Assembly (NCBI GenBank): GCA_947179485.1
Contig: OX359246.1
Location: 13,516,001 to 13,580,000, forward strand
Length of the DNA stretch: 64,000 nucleotides
Direction of reading: 5' to 3'
DNA from: Allacma fusca
Lineage: Eukaryota > Arthropoda > Collembola > Symphypleona > Sminthuridae
A program made the position numbers and the translations under genes. The notes beneath the pieces were generated by a model that searched no databases, had not been told where the DNA came from, and worked only from the letters and a program-made list of their open reading frames with translations. This document shows, one piece after another, positions 39,257 to 51,478 of the stretch (position 1 is the first letter of the stretch; every line of letters starts with the position of its first letter).

Positions 39257-39475
39257 ATGTCTCGTCGTAAGCAACAACATTTTAAGCGAAGGACATTGTC
39301 CCTTCTGGGAGAGAGAGGCTATGCAAAAGTATGCTCCCATGTTTTCAGAAATGAATGTAAATTTTTTAAAGTTAAGATTATTATAAAACTCTAATAGTTT
39401 CTAAAATCGTTGTATACAATTGTATACACTATGTTGCAGAAAATATTTCGCAATCCTTATAAATTAATTGCCTAG
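39257..39475 (+). CDS. Possible two-exon micro-gene or orphan first exon beginning MSRRKQ
   Basis: Exon 39257-39328 encodes 24 residues beginning MSRRKQQHFKRR and ends before gtatgc. If spliced to the acceptor tgttgcag (exon 39440-39475) in phase 0, it adds KIFRNPYKLIA and a stop, giving a basic 35-residue protein. The start resembles the conserved N-terminus of SALL, FOG and BCL11 zinc-finger proteins (MSRRKQxKP, which binds RBBP4 in NuRD), but the KP part is missing. Alternatively the exon splices to a distant zinc-finger exon not seen here. Initiator-like tcagt sequences lie 25-40 bases upstream. Weakly supported either way. Confidence 0.35.
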
Positions 39476-40353
39476 GGATGGAGTTTGTGGCTATTAAAAT
39501 TCGCGCGCTACGGTTAAAATAAGCGCGCAAGATTTAGGTCTGTACGACTGGACTTGATTCCTAAGACATTTAGCCTCTACACCCACACTCACACTACCAT
39601 CTCTGCAAGTATGTAATTGTCCCTGTGAAGCACAGGGCTGTTACTAGTATGTTTTACTGCGACACTTTGTTGCGCCCACTCTAAAACAATGCTATTATTA
39701 TAATAATTATTTTATTCAGCACTACATCATATTTGACTCTGACGACGACAACTAACTCACAATCAGTGTAATTTAATTTTTTGTGTGATCACGTGCAATT
39801 CTCAGGAAGTCAATTGAGAAACTTACTATGCGTAACAATTTCAACAAAAAACTCTCAACAAAACACAAACTTGATGCAACAACAGTACATAATAATTATT
39901 ATAGTAAAAGAAATTATTTTAAAAAATTTTACACTACAAACTGCAACAATGAAAGACCTTGCATCTTGTTCAGTAAATACATGTCATTTGGAGCAAACAA
40001 ATTGCTCAGCATGTTATTATATAATTATTAAAGTGGTGTCCAACACTTGGAACAGAGTTTATCGAATCCAATTTCATGGTTATAAGTCAGCACAAGTTAT
40101 GTTTTATCACGTTGTCTTACATCATATTTGTATTGAAATCTAGAGCTATTAAACTTTAAGAAATATGAACTTTTCTGTCATACAAAGGAGTATTTCTTGG
40201 TGACACAAGTCAAGAAATAGGTAGCATTACCGTACGATTATAATAGCATGTTTTTAAATCATCTTAAAATTTAATATAGGTACTTTAGGAACATTGCAAT
40301 TTTTGTGCTTTTTATTTTTTACCCCTCAACAATATTCTTAGAAATTTTTATTA
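39476..40353. other. Spacer before the glycosyltransferase 3' end
   Basis: AT-rich, with long aataattatt-type runs. The open frame at 39781-40143 (+) has composition typical of chance ORFs. tttatt at 40311-40316 gives AATAAA on the minus strand and may be the poly(A) signal of the glycosyltransferase gene. Confidence 0.4.
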
Positions 40354-42310
40354 TCAATTGGTCTTTTTGTTACCCTCTTTTTGCGCACTTTTTCCAAAAC
40401 ATTTTCTAATTAATCTCAAAGTGCAAATTTTCAATCCCCACAGCACCAAAACGATTGCGACCAGAAGGAAAACCCCCACGTCAATGCAATGATACTGGAA
40501 GAAGTTAAGATCCCTTGAGGCGGATCTTAAATGAGTAGCTCCTTTATAACGCATTACATACTCCGTCCAGTACACTGCCTCATCCACGGGGTCCCGACTC
40601 CTATCCCGGAAAATCTTTGACAGCTCCTTAACACGCTCACGGTATCTGCATAATTATAAATAACATTTAAATTACCAATCTCTCGTGTATTCAGTCAGGA
40701 AACGTATTTTAAAGCCATAATGAAAACACATGAAGTACACTTGCTACGCTATAATGGCTCTGAAAATGTAATGTAAAAGCAATAAAAAAAACCTTAAAAA
40801 TTTTTTCTGACAATCAAAAACATTTTTACAAAACTTACGAGTCTGTGCTGAGCATTTTACTAAGTGTACCCCCCAAACTGTCCTCTGTCACATCCAGGAT
40901 TTCAACGACCTCTCCGAATCCAAGCTGTTTTGCGATTTCAGCATTTACGTTCTGATCACCGAAGATAGGGACCCCTAGTACTGGGACACCGTGGTAAACA
41001 GCCTCTTGAATGCTCAACAGCCCGCTGTGAGACATAAAGAGTTTGATCTTCGGATGAGCTGCAATTTTTATGTACAAACAGGATTTTACGGGTTGAATCA
41101 AATTGCAAAATTTCAAAACATCATAAATTTTGTGAAAAAATTCCTACCCAAAATATCCTGCTGAGGCGCCCATTTAAGCAGTTTCACATTATCCGGCAGT
41201 CCAGGCATTGCATCTCCGTTCCATTTCCAAATAACTTGAAATTTGAGTTTTCTAAAAGCATTCAAAAAAGCATCCCGAATTTCGTCGGACAATTCATGCG
41301 GCTTGACAATTGAGCCCAAGCTGAAAAATACGAATCCGTTTTGTCCTTTGGAAATGAATTCCTCAATGTCCTGGGAATCATTTACATTGTTTTCAAAGAT
41401 CCTTTTAAAATTTTTTTGAAAATTCCTGCCCCCCAAGTATATAATAATTATTGACCATATTATTTTATTAAAATTATTTTATTAAAACCCATACCTTTGG
41501 CAAAGGCTTCCCAGGCTTGCAATGTCCCCCTCCAATCTCTACCACATCCGGAAGTACCGGCCTGGCCCCATTAATAGAAAAGTGAGAATTCATGAGAAGG
41601 AAGCTAACATTAGCTTTAATTTCCTGAGTCCCGGGATATTCCATACCCAAATGTTCCCTGTACACTTGCTCTTGGTCTGCCAAGTTCATGGTCCACAAGA
41701 AAGGGAAGATGGGACTGAATACAAAATTGGTGAGTCTTTGGAAGAAAGTCATCCGACATAGGAATGGTAAAACTGGATCAGGTACAAAAGATGGGGGTAA
41801 TCTATTCCCCAAGTTCTCCGTGAAAAAGGGAGGTGCGGGGAAAGTACTGACAATAATAAGAGGACTCCGAAGTTTATGCACAGCCCCGTAAAGACACTCG
41901 TTCCCAATCCCATCCACAAGGACCACGTCAAAGGGCTGTGTGAGCAGTTCCTTAAATTCCGGGTTCCCGTAGATTTTATGACAAGCCTCCACAACATGAT
42001 CTTGACTCTGGGCCATCAGTCCTACAATCCCCTCCTTACGGATCTGCATAGTGTTGATGTTCGGGAAGTAGTCAAATCCCGGGAGGACTACTAATTCCCT
42101 CACATTTTTCTCTTCCTTTTTGGGCTTCCAGGCCGTCAATACAGTCACTTGATGACCCTTGCTCGCGAGACCCGACACAATTGGTGAGAATACATTTTTG
42201 TGACTTGGGGAGGATAAGGGCGCAATTACCAAGACATTCCCGGTACTGACAATCGACGCACAATATAATACTGATACTGTGACAGTCCAGATATTGAATA
42301 GTATGAACAT
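40354..42310 (-). CDS. UDP-glycosyltransferase (UGT, GT1 family), complete
   Basis: Four exons on the minus strand: 42310-41495, 41370-41148, 41058-40839 and 40645-40354. The phases fit and total 517 codons (516 aa), the usual UGT length. There is a signal peptide (about residues 1-23). The likely catalytic His is in PLSSPSHKNVF (H37), and the Asp region is in FDVVLVDGIGNE. The UDP-sugar half has FVFFSLGS, KWAPQQDILAHPKIKLFMSH and HGVPVLGVPIFGDQ. A single membrane helix (IDVGVFLLVAIVLVLWGLKI) precedes a basic tail ending KKTN, an ER-retrieval KKXX motif. The enzyme should conjugate lipophilic substrates with a sugar from UDP-glucose or a similar donor, facing the ER lumen. The intron 1 acceptor is set by protein logic: only gattcccag at 41371-41379 continues PLPK into DIEEF. 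Confidence 0.93.
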
Positions 42311-43625
42311 TTTAAATTAAATTTTGAGAGAGTGCTAAATTTTAATAAAATGCTCCCAGATATTTAGCATTATTTAGCACTTTGTTGTGGGTGCGGAGCT
42401 GATGCCCAAATGCTTGTGAATCTTGGAGATTGGGATGATTGCGTAACATTAGATTATGTTACAAGGTCTCTCTCGTCTACTTTGTGGACTACTGTATCTT
42501 CCGTATCTTTGCAGCTCAGGACTATGAAGCGTGTAGAATAGTGTATATACTATTAGGAAAAAATGTCAATTGCTTTGTGTATTTCAAGGACGTTTGTAAT
42601 TATTGACTTTTATCATTCTGACGTAATACCTTTTACCTACGGATGCTTTACTATAGGCATGAAGGAACAGATCCTTTGAGTCTGGAATTTTATATACGAT
42701 GACATAACATGCGTAATTTCGAACTGGACCGTTTACAAAGTACTTGATAATTTGTCAAATCATTTCCTTGCGCTCATCACGTGGAAAGTTAACTTTGATT
42801 GGGGAAATTAAACTAATTGGAAGATTATGGCTGAGGAGTAGGCAACTCTTGCTATAAGGGATGCTCAAGGGACTGGGAAAATGTGTCACTTGGGAACATA
42901 TTATCCCTTAAGAATCGAGTTTTACACATTTCGTAAATAAGGGAATCAGAACTGCAATTCCCTTATAAGGGCAACCTTTATAGTCAGGGTAGATACATAT
43001 ATACAGGCCCTTAATTATATTTGAATTGGATAGTAAGTCCAGAAATAACTCTAACCTCTACATACGTAGGGAATGATGTATATCTACAAAAGTTTGATGC
43101 CTGTTATCATTTATGCAAGCAATACGAAAATTTCATTTGGATGATTACGTAAAGCCGGAACGAATCCAAACAGAAGGATTCTAAAGATTTGGGAGTTGAG
43201 ATTTGACAATGAAGTTTTTAAGTTGGAATTGATTGAAAGATAATTAGATACATTGTAAGTGAAGGCGCATATTGCACTATGCTTTAATGCAGTATGTACA
43301 CACATAAGGTTATAAGTCTATAACATTCAGCAAGGCATGGGAGTAAGTCAAATTTTTGTATTGGATTAAATACTAGTGACAACGAATCTCTCTAGTTTCA
43401 TTGATATAAGAATATTGAGAGAAACTATCACGAATGACATATAAAATTATTACATTCTTTAAAAAAGTTCAACGTTACAAAAGTATTACATCAAAAGTTC
43501 TTTATTCAGTATTTTAATAAGGAACTTTTTATATTCTATTATTTTTTATTTTTTTTATTTTATTCAGGATTCTGCCCGGGCTGAGTCCATATATCATTCT
43601 TACAGTTCCCCATATATTTGTAAAG
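42311..43625. other. Intergenic stretch, no gene seen
   Basis: AT-rich flank upstream of the UGT gene. A palindromic ccttataagg-type sequence lies near 42960, one of several similar short motifs in the window. No exon is supported. Confidence 0.45.
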
Positions 43626-43789
43626 TCATTCCTCAACGATAGTAGCTGAGTAATTCAGTGCTGGGTTACTCCTGGTCCTCTGAAACTCATGAATAATTAT
43701 GTCATCTTTATTTACTTGTTTTGGAACCGGTTTATTTGTCCACATTTTCGGATTCCCAGGGATTTCAATTTCAACAAAATAGAGCCAAT
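43626..43789 (-). CDS. Possible terminal exon of an unknown gene (partial)
   Basis: On the minus strand a clean acceptor (tttttttccag) is followed by an open frame of 53 codons and TGA. It starts in phase 1 and reads xWLYFVEIEIPGNPKMW, then NKDDIIIHEFQRTRSNP and a tail ending TIVEE. tttatt runs just downstream (43530-43560) could supply a poly(A) signal. I found no upstream exon with a matching phase-1 donor between 43.8 and 45.4 kb. The composition is protein-like and charged, but I do not recognise it. Confidence 0.35.
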
Positions 43790-45458
43790 CTGGAAAAAAA
43801 TATTGTCGGGAAATTGATTTCAAAAAGAATCTCTAAAATCATCAAAAATCCTTGAATAGATATACTTTCTGAATATTCTGACCGTAATATTTATTTAACC
43901 TAGATCAAGGAAATAAATTTTGAATGGCGTGGAAAAGAATTTGCTTTAAAATGGACAATTGAGATAATTTTCGTCATGGTCTCTGTCAAGGGGACGAAAG
44001 GATATAAATCCCCTTGAAAATATCCATTGCATTGTCTGATTACAAAAATGCACTCAACAACGAAACTTTGACGGACTGTAAAAGAAGTTTTGCAATTATT
44101 CTGCAGATATATATCTATCTACAAATAGATGCATAAATACAATAAATGTGGGAAATCACATACAATTTTTGTGTAATGCAATAACCTTGCAGTTCAAACC
44201 AGTTCAACTTTGTCCAAAGGTAATTACTTTGTAATTTTTACCGTTGTTCTTTGATTTAGAATACGAGTGAATACGTGAGAACGCATGAGAGCTTTGAATC
44301 AACTGTTGTCGTCACAATGCTCAAAATATTTATGTATTTTTGAGCTCCATGTCTGACTTCAACTTCACCCCTGTACAGAAATTAATTGGAAGTGCACTAT
44401 AATTTCTTGACCGCGGCAAGAATTTTATTGCCCAGTCCTGTGTACTTTTCCCTCTACATGCATTTCTGTACTTGGCATTTACTTAAAACACACTAAAGAC
44501 ATTTCCTTATATGCATATCCTAATGAGTAGAATACGCATTGCATTTATAAGCTTTTCTGTTTTACAGGCAAATCAACGTATGTATAACCACACCCACAAA
44601 TGTTTCTGATGTACACGAAGGGATATTTCCCTATAAGGGCAATTGACTTAAAATAGAAATAATAATTACATAATCTGGGGAAATCCTCTCAGGGTATCGT
44701 TATGTGGGAAGATATATGCAGTATAATGTGAGTTATTGATGAGAGAGACGACACTCACAACATATTGATTCTACTTGAAGTTTTGAGAAGGACTCAAAGA
44801 CGTTCAACTTTAAAACAAAAAGTGTGTCACGTGGTGTCAATCCATTTTCAAAGCTAAATCTCAAGCTTTTAATACCCGTCCTGAGTTTTTACAACTGACA
44901 ATGAGTCTGTTCTTGTCAGTTTTCACCTCTCACTTTGGTCCCTCCAGTTGTCAGAAGAACAGTTGAGGGTTGGGAAAGACGGCTTCGCCGTCTTTCCCAA
45001 CTGTGATGTTGTTGAACAAAATAAGGGAATCATGTAGCGAAAAATATTAATTACTAACAATAATATGTACATATGTGTCCATACACAATCAGAAGAAGTG
45101 AAGACAAAAAAATACGAATCTGTTATAAATTGCTCAATCTGTAGTGCTTTTATGTTTAAACAACCCATGCCCATAATTATTGTGAGCGGCGCCAAATTTT
45201 TTACTTCTAATTTATTATAGCTTTTTATAGAGTGAGAAATGTCAATTGTAGGGATTGGGAATTGGCCAAAATAATATTAGCAAATGGTGACACGACATTC
45301 ACATCTCTAAATAGACCATTTCTACTACACGATAGTGGGTTATACTGACCTGCAGGAATATTTGATAATTATACTGAAGTAGGATTAATATAAGAAATTA
45401 TAAAACAAGCATTTAATGTTACAATGTGCTTTTAACTTTTTTTATTCAATAAGAGCAG
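43790..45458. other. Gene-poor stretch with one perfect hairpin
   Basis: Apart from the inverted repeat at 44969-45001, I see only AT-rich DNA and chance open frames. Confidence 0.4.
44969..45001. repeat. Perfect 15-bp hairpin with a three-base loop
   Basis: gttgggaaagacggc, loop ttc, then the exact reverse complement. It is GC-rich compared with its surroundings. No tRNA or histone-type context was seen. Confidence 0.9.
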
Positions 45459-45893
45459 GAGAAAATCCCCGGATCTAGAGTCCAGATGAGGGTATGTTTG
45501 ATGGGAGAAAAGAGTGTGACAAACGATTTGGTGGAGGACACAAGACTGGACGTGGGATTTGAGGAAAGGTATGACAATTTTGTTAATTAGATACGGAGAA
45601 TGTTTTTACTGGGACATCCCAAGGAGTTATAGTTCATGTGACTGGTTTTCCGTAGGAGGTCAGGGGCTGACCATATATTTAAAAATTGAGAAAAAAATAT
45701 TGATGAAGGACCTTAATTAGATATTGCTACATTTTACTTATGATTTTTCAAAAAAGCTCTTTTATCTTTTTTCAGATTTAAAAAAATGAATACAACAGAG
45801 CAAGGGTTACAGTCCTGGTGGAAATCAAATTGGAACTTTCAAGGATCTTTCAAGTGGGGTGCAAATATTGTTCGAAGCGCTGCATTGATTTAA
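45459..45893 (+). CDS. Small gene, at least two exons, function unknown
   Basis: Exon 45459-45568 follows the acceptor aagagcag and ends AG before gtatga. Exon 45776-45893 follows ttttttcag and completes the codon (AG+A), then runs to TAA. Joined, they encode a charged stretch with MRVCLMGEKSVTNDLVEDTR and then MNTTEQGLQSWWKSNWNFQG, ending GANIVRSAALI. From the internal Met the product is 66 aa. The frame is also open upstream to the acceptor, so earlier exons may exist. The matching phase and strong acceptor support reality; the family is not recognised. Confidence 0.5.
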
Positions 45894-46489
45894 AAAGGAT
45901 CTTTTGCGACGGCCATCTAGGTACAAAACATTTTGTATTATCAGGTTTGTTGTTTGAAACGCATATACAATAAGTACAGCTCGCCTTCTAATAAGAACCA
46001 TTTTACTACAGACGGAAAAATATTATTTGTACTTTTGAATATAAGTAGATAATATGTGGTTGGTAAAGAGGTAGGTATATATGTACATGTATGGTGATTA
46101 TTGCTCTACAGGGAATACATACATACATAGGTACATCCAAAACTTGAGATCTACTTCAAGGATCTTAAAATCTTACCACGAAACGTCAACCAAATGACGC
46201 CATATATATGGATTACAATGTCTACTGCCACCCAAGCAACTGCCACAAGCACAACTGCCACAATAATTTTTGCCCCGCACTCCTACAGTAAAACCCACGA
46301 TGAACCAACTGCCATATGATCATCTGTCACCGGTAACCATAAATATACCTAAGCTCCGAAAATTACGAAAAACCAAGCTAAGCTTCGGAAATGGAAGCTA
46401 AGCTTCGGAAATAGATAGAAGGTTATATTTTATAGATATATCTACACATAATTTAACTACACTTAATTGTAAAACAGTTGTCCAGAGTT

Positions 46490-46720
46490 GTCCAAAATAC
46501 GTCCGCAGGAAAATCCAAACTACAAAATACAAGATACGGGAGCATTTAAGCCAAAATATAAAGCATAGAATACTGCCCCGTAAGAAAAATACAAAATGCA
46601 GAAATCCTTAAGCATCCCATTAACTCAAAATATATACAATCTACAAAACACTTTTTTAACTCCTCAAAATTAAAATCCAAACTACAAAATACAAAATGCA
46701 TTTTAAATGTCATATAAATA
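46490..46720. repeat. Dispersed actacaaaatac-type repeat
   Basis: The phrase ctacaaaatacaaaatgc and variants recur about five times here. A second patch with the same phrase is at about 52425-52525. It looks like a decayed minisatellite or a short interspersed repeat. Confidence 0.5.
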
Positions 46721-47140
46721 GATACTAAAATTTGAAACCGAGAAAGTTTGAATAAGGAAGATTAGGAACGATTGTCAATATATTATGATACTCATAGTCT
46801 ACTAAAATCCAAAAATGTTTTAAATAATTACTTATTTTAAAGTCAATGTATTTTCAATACACGTGTTTAGGGCAGCTCTGACAACAGTAGTTGTTGAAGT
46901 TTGCAAATCCCTAGTCCCGTAAGGATATGTATACCCCCAAGCAAATTTCATACAAGATTATTTACAATTTTTGTTGCTGCATTGGGTCAATATTTTAGGT
47001 CATAGGGCTCAAACAGGAAATCAAAAGTTGTTCTTTAGAATAATTGCTAATTTCTTTTTTTCATCCACAAAATTTTGTCTGCAAGTTTTTGGCGCTCTGA
47101 GAGAAAACCTTCTGTGCTTTATGTGTAGTCATTTGAAAGG

Positions 47141-47167
47141 TCTCTCTCTCTCTCTATCTCTATATCT
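47141..47167. repeat. TC microsatellite
   Basis: tctctctctc followed by tctctatctc and tatatct, a simple dinucleotide repeat with interruptions. Confidence 0.9.
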
Positions 47168-49380
47168 TGAGAATTGTGGACAGGGCCCAAGAAACGGAAT
47201 AGTTAAACATTTCTACTGCTGTTATTTTAGCATGAAAGGCCTGATCGTTATAAAAACAATTGAAAGCATTTTTCTTGTATGTAATTGCAATGGGATTCAT
47301 TATCTTCTTATATGTTTAGTCCAAGTCAAAAATTGGGCCACAGCTTCCAATTATGTGAGCGAAGGTTAGGAATTATTTTTAAAGGTTGACTGAATAATGA
47401 GTTTTGACAACAATTACGGACGTAACATGGACGGATAGTATAAGATGAAAATGATCCCAATAAAATTCACAAGAAAAATTTACAAAGTAAGAATCCACAT
47501 ACAATACTATTTATGTATATCACTGTTCTAATTGTAAATAGTTTGGATGTGTAATCTCAAATTGAGGCAAGTTGTAACGATGCTGGTGGGAAAAATAGAA
47601 AAATGCACACAATGCAAAATAGTCGATCTATGTATTTTTTAATTATTAAAAATTTGATTTAACTACATCAAGTTCTGTATAGCAAAATGAACTACTTGTA
47701 CGAAATTCTTGCGTAAATTATAACGACCGCATTCCCTTTGGACCAAAGGTATGGAATTTCTGCAGATAAATTTTATTATGCTCTTCCCGGTTTTTTTTAG
47801 GGGACAATGACGCTCTGCCCGTTTGGATTATTTAAGGGACAATTTTACACTGTCCCCGTCCCAATTTTATGGAGGGAAAATTTTATTGTCCCTGCCCCGT
47901 CCCGATTTTGTCTGAGCGAAATAATTTTGTCGCTGAGAGCGTCCCGTTTCCCGAGGGACGTTCTTGTCCCTGGTAGAATCTCTACTAGTTCTACATTTAT
48001 GCATTATAAAGCAGTATTTACCCCTGCGTTTATATATCCAATGAAATATTATATAATAACAGTATATTACTACATAATTCTCCTTTTCCCGAAGGAATCG
48101 AAGGACCAGTGTCCTAAGGTTCGTATCGCGGACGTATATAAAAATAAATTATAAGCTAATGCAGTCCTCCGTGGGAATTATTACGTACAAGAATACAGTG
48201 TGCTCCGGCTGTAACACGCCTCCATGTATAAGAGCATGTTCTGTATCAGAGCACTCCCAGGTCCTCCCTATTGGATTGTACGACTGTAATAATTGTTCCC
48301 TATAAGAGCACAGTTTATAAGAGCTTTTTCGATGTAAGATAATTCCGCATACGGTATTACAGCCAGAAACGCTTTGCTTGCAGTTGAAAAAAAACAATTG
48401 GTTAGTTTGCAAGGATTCATATGAAACAGCAATAATCGATTCTTTGGATGGAAATAAAAATATTGTAGGCAAAAATCCTGCAATGATTTCTCTACATGCC
48501 CAAATTACTATTTCATTCCAAGCAAAAATTAATGCTATAATAAAAAATTTGTGGTAATGCTAATTAATTAGTAGCTAATAAGAAAATACTTTTGTATTTG
48601 TCTGACTTGATGTATTTATTACTAGTATTTTTGTAGTTATTTGTTTATATTTGTGGTTATCTTATAAATTTGGAAGAACTGTATAATTTAATTCGTAATA
48701 TTCTATCATTATATTGAAATACATATACAATTGAGGACTATCTTAACTTGATGAGATCATCGCAATCTCGAATTGTGCATAGGTATATATCCTTGTGTAT
48801 ATGTACATAATATTTGAATGAGGTTCGTACGTCTATGTACATACTTGGTTTCTCTCAACTCCTTGATAAAGTCGGAGTGAGAATTCACACGTTCAATTCC
48901 TATGTTATTGTATGCTGAGAGTTGAATAGTTTCAGCGCTCTTAATTTTCCTCCAGCCTATACATATTTCATACATACTTACACTTTATATACAATTCATA
49001 TATGAATTTTTCATAGAATATTATTGACATGGACGTAACAAAATTATAGACAATTTTGATTTTTTTATTAACTATTTTAAATATTCTCACCAACTATTTT
49101 CTGTCCTGCATCAACCTGTGTTATAGCTTTAATACCAGCTAACTGATTTATTTGTGACTGCAAGGGGCAAATCTGTGGGTGATTGGGCAGGGATTTCTTG
49201 TAGCTTGATTAGGGGTTAAGTCTGTAAGACTCACATCAACCTTGCTGGTACTACTTCGACACTTTTGTATGAAGACAAACTAGCAGGTTCTAAGCTAAGC
49301 TTAAAATGTAATCTTAATAATATTAATTTCTCTTTGCAAACCAGCAAAGTGCAGGGATGCATTCAGAAAATTGACCATAA

Positions 49381-49792
49381 AAACACGAATATCTAAATTA
49401 GGTTTACGGATTCACCTAAAAAATCCGAATACTTTTGTTGGGTTTTCGGACCGACCTTAAAAACCCGAATACTGTTATTGGGTTTCCGGATCGACCTTAA
49501 AAATCCGAATACTTTTGTTGGGTTTTTGGATTGACCTGAAAAATCCGAATACTTTTATTGGGTTTTCGGATCGACCTTAAAAATCCGAATACTTTTATTG
49601 GGTTTTCGGATCGACCTTAAAAATCCGAATACTTTTATTGGGTTTTTGGATTGACCTGAAAAATCCGAATACTTTTATTGGGTTTTTGGATTGACCTTAA
49701 AAATCCGAATACTTTTTTTGGGTTTTCGGGTCGACCTTAAAAATCCGAATACTTTTATTGGGTTTTCGGATCAACCTTAAAAATCCGAATAT
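49381..49792. repeat. 40-bp minisatellite, about ten units
   Basis: Units start at 49381 (diverged), 49421, 49461 and then every 40 bases to 49741, with a partial unit after that. The core phrases are aaatccgaatacttttattg and ggttttcggatcgaccttaa. Variants alternate between tcggatcgacctt and tggattgacctg, which suggests a higher-order mixture of two unit types. Confidence 0.93.
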
Positions 49793-51478
49793 TATGCTTA
49801 ATTTAAAATATTGTCAGAAAAATAGTTTGACCGATAATATTTGTCCTCCAAGTTGTGCTTAAATTGTATCCGGAAATGGATTTTTCCTCACGTTTTTGAG
49901 TTCTGTCTGGCATCCCTTGCGCAGTAAATTGTCAAATAGCTTTCTGAGAAGCCAGTAAAATTTGCACCAAAATAGTTTCAACATTTTTGAATTCATATAT
50001 ATATTATTACATATTATAATTATATACAATTAAAAAGAATTCCAAAAGACTCTTTACTTTGATTCTTGTTTTTGACCTTTGACCTTCAATGAACCCAAAG
50101 TTTGACCAGCCACCAGGTCAATGCAGCAAAGTCTACAAAATCTGAAGAAAATTCGCTATAAACGAGCAGATATGAACCATTTATGGTGATTTTAATTTAA
50201 ACTGAGGACTGAGTTCTGTTGTAAAAATTATATTACACATAAGTAATACCTGTCTAATTATTAGCACATAAACATATTAAATAGTATGTAACGATAATGT
50301 ATACATGCGTGCGTCCTATGACCGGAATTTAATGATTGTGACTACAAAGGCCAACGTAAAATTAGTAATAATAGTATAATTATATTAGTTATTAAATAAT
50401 AAAGCTATTTGCGAAAATTTCCAAATAATTTTAGTATACTCTTAACTAATGTCCCATGTTTTAATAAAATGTTGATACATATGTGTTACATATAATAAAC
50501 AAACAACAGCAGTGTTCATTCATTAAAAAAACATACACATGGGTTTGCATTCTGCATCCAAGAACATTTATCTCAAAGAAGTCATGCTAAATTGCATTTC
50601 AAAATGCTTAAATTTTGCAAATAAGATCAAAGAAGGTGAAGGTAGCTTCTAGTTGAATATCATTTTAAAAAATATACTATGGAAACTGAAACTATTTGTA
50701 CCTAAAATTATTGGCTCATTTTCTAAAATTATCACAATTTGTCAGAGATTACGATACATTGGGGTACTTTCGGGGCTCAGAATTTCTGCTGAAGAATAAA
50801 TTTTTTGAACAAAAAATTTTGAACTTGCTTGGGAGAAGTTGGTTCCAAATAATTACAAACTTTTGCACGTACAATCTGCCTATAAGAGCAAGAACCACCA
50901 TAAGAGGAGTAAAATTTGACTCATAGGTTGGCAAGGCTAAACATATTCTACTAGTCTGGCACTGTCAAGCAAACGCTTTCCCAGATTTATAAAAAAAAAT
51001 TAATGCAGTTAAGTGTCATTTACATTCTCCAACTCTGTTCTTGAATTCTTCGAAGTTTTCTTCCAGCGTTTACTATTTGCTGAGCAGTCAACGATAGGAA
51101 GTTTTTTAGTCCCATAGGATCTTCAATAATCTTCATATATGTAATAGCTTATCGTTTCCAACGTGTCTAAATGTGCAACTTTCGAAATGTGATTGAATGA
51201 ACGAAAATACAAACAGATCATATCTCAGTTTTATTCCCGTACGTACCATAAACACATACAAAGTCAGGGCTGAAGGGTTAAATGTTAGATGCGTCAGCAA
51301 TAATAGGGTCTTTTTTGTTTTACACAAAGTCATTAACTTTGAGGCAGAGCTGCCTATAGAGGTGCCAGGGATTTCATGGCCTATTAACTTTCGTATGGAC
51401 ACGAACAATTTTTGAAGTGAAGGAATGTGCGGGTGTTAGTTCATTCCTGCTCTGACCTCTGACTGTAAAAAATATGAG
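49793..51478. other. Intergenic stretch, no gene seen
   Basis: AT-rich, with only short chance open frames on both strands. A tataagagca motif lies at about 50881. Confidence 0.4.

Larger units (their letters stand above)
45894..49380. other. Gene-poor stretch with low-complexity DNA
   Basis: It contains gtacatac-type runs near 46.1 kb, repeats of actgccac near 46.22-46.26 kb, a duplicated ctaagcttcggaaat near 46.37-46.41 kb, and repeated gtcccgt/gattttgtc phrases at 47.8-47.96 kb. No gene is supported. Confidence 0.4.

Noticed and set aside
41522-42263. Open frames overlapping UGT exon 1 on both strands
   Set aside because: Shadows of the conserved glycosyltransferase frame.
47807-48154. 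115-codon plus-strand frame
   Set aside because: It covers the repeated gtcccgt/gattttgtc phrases and an AT-rich tail; the composition is not protein-like.
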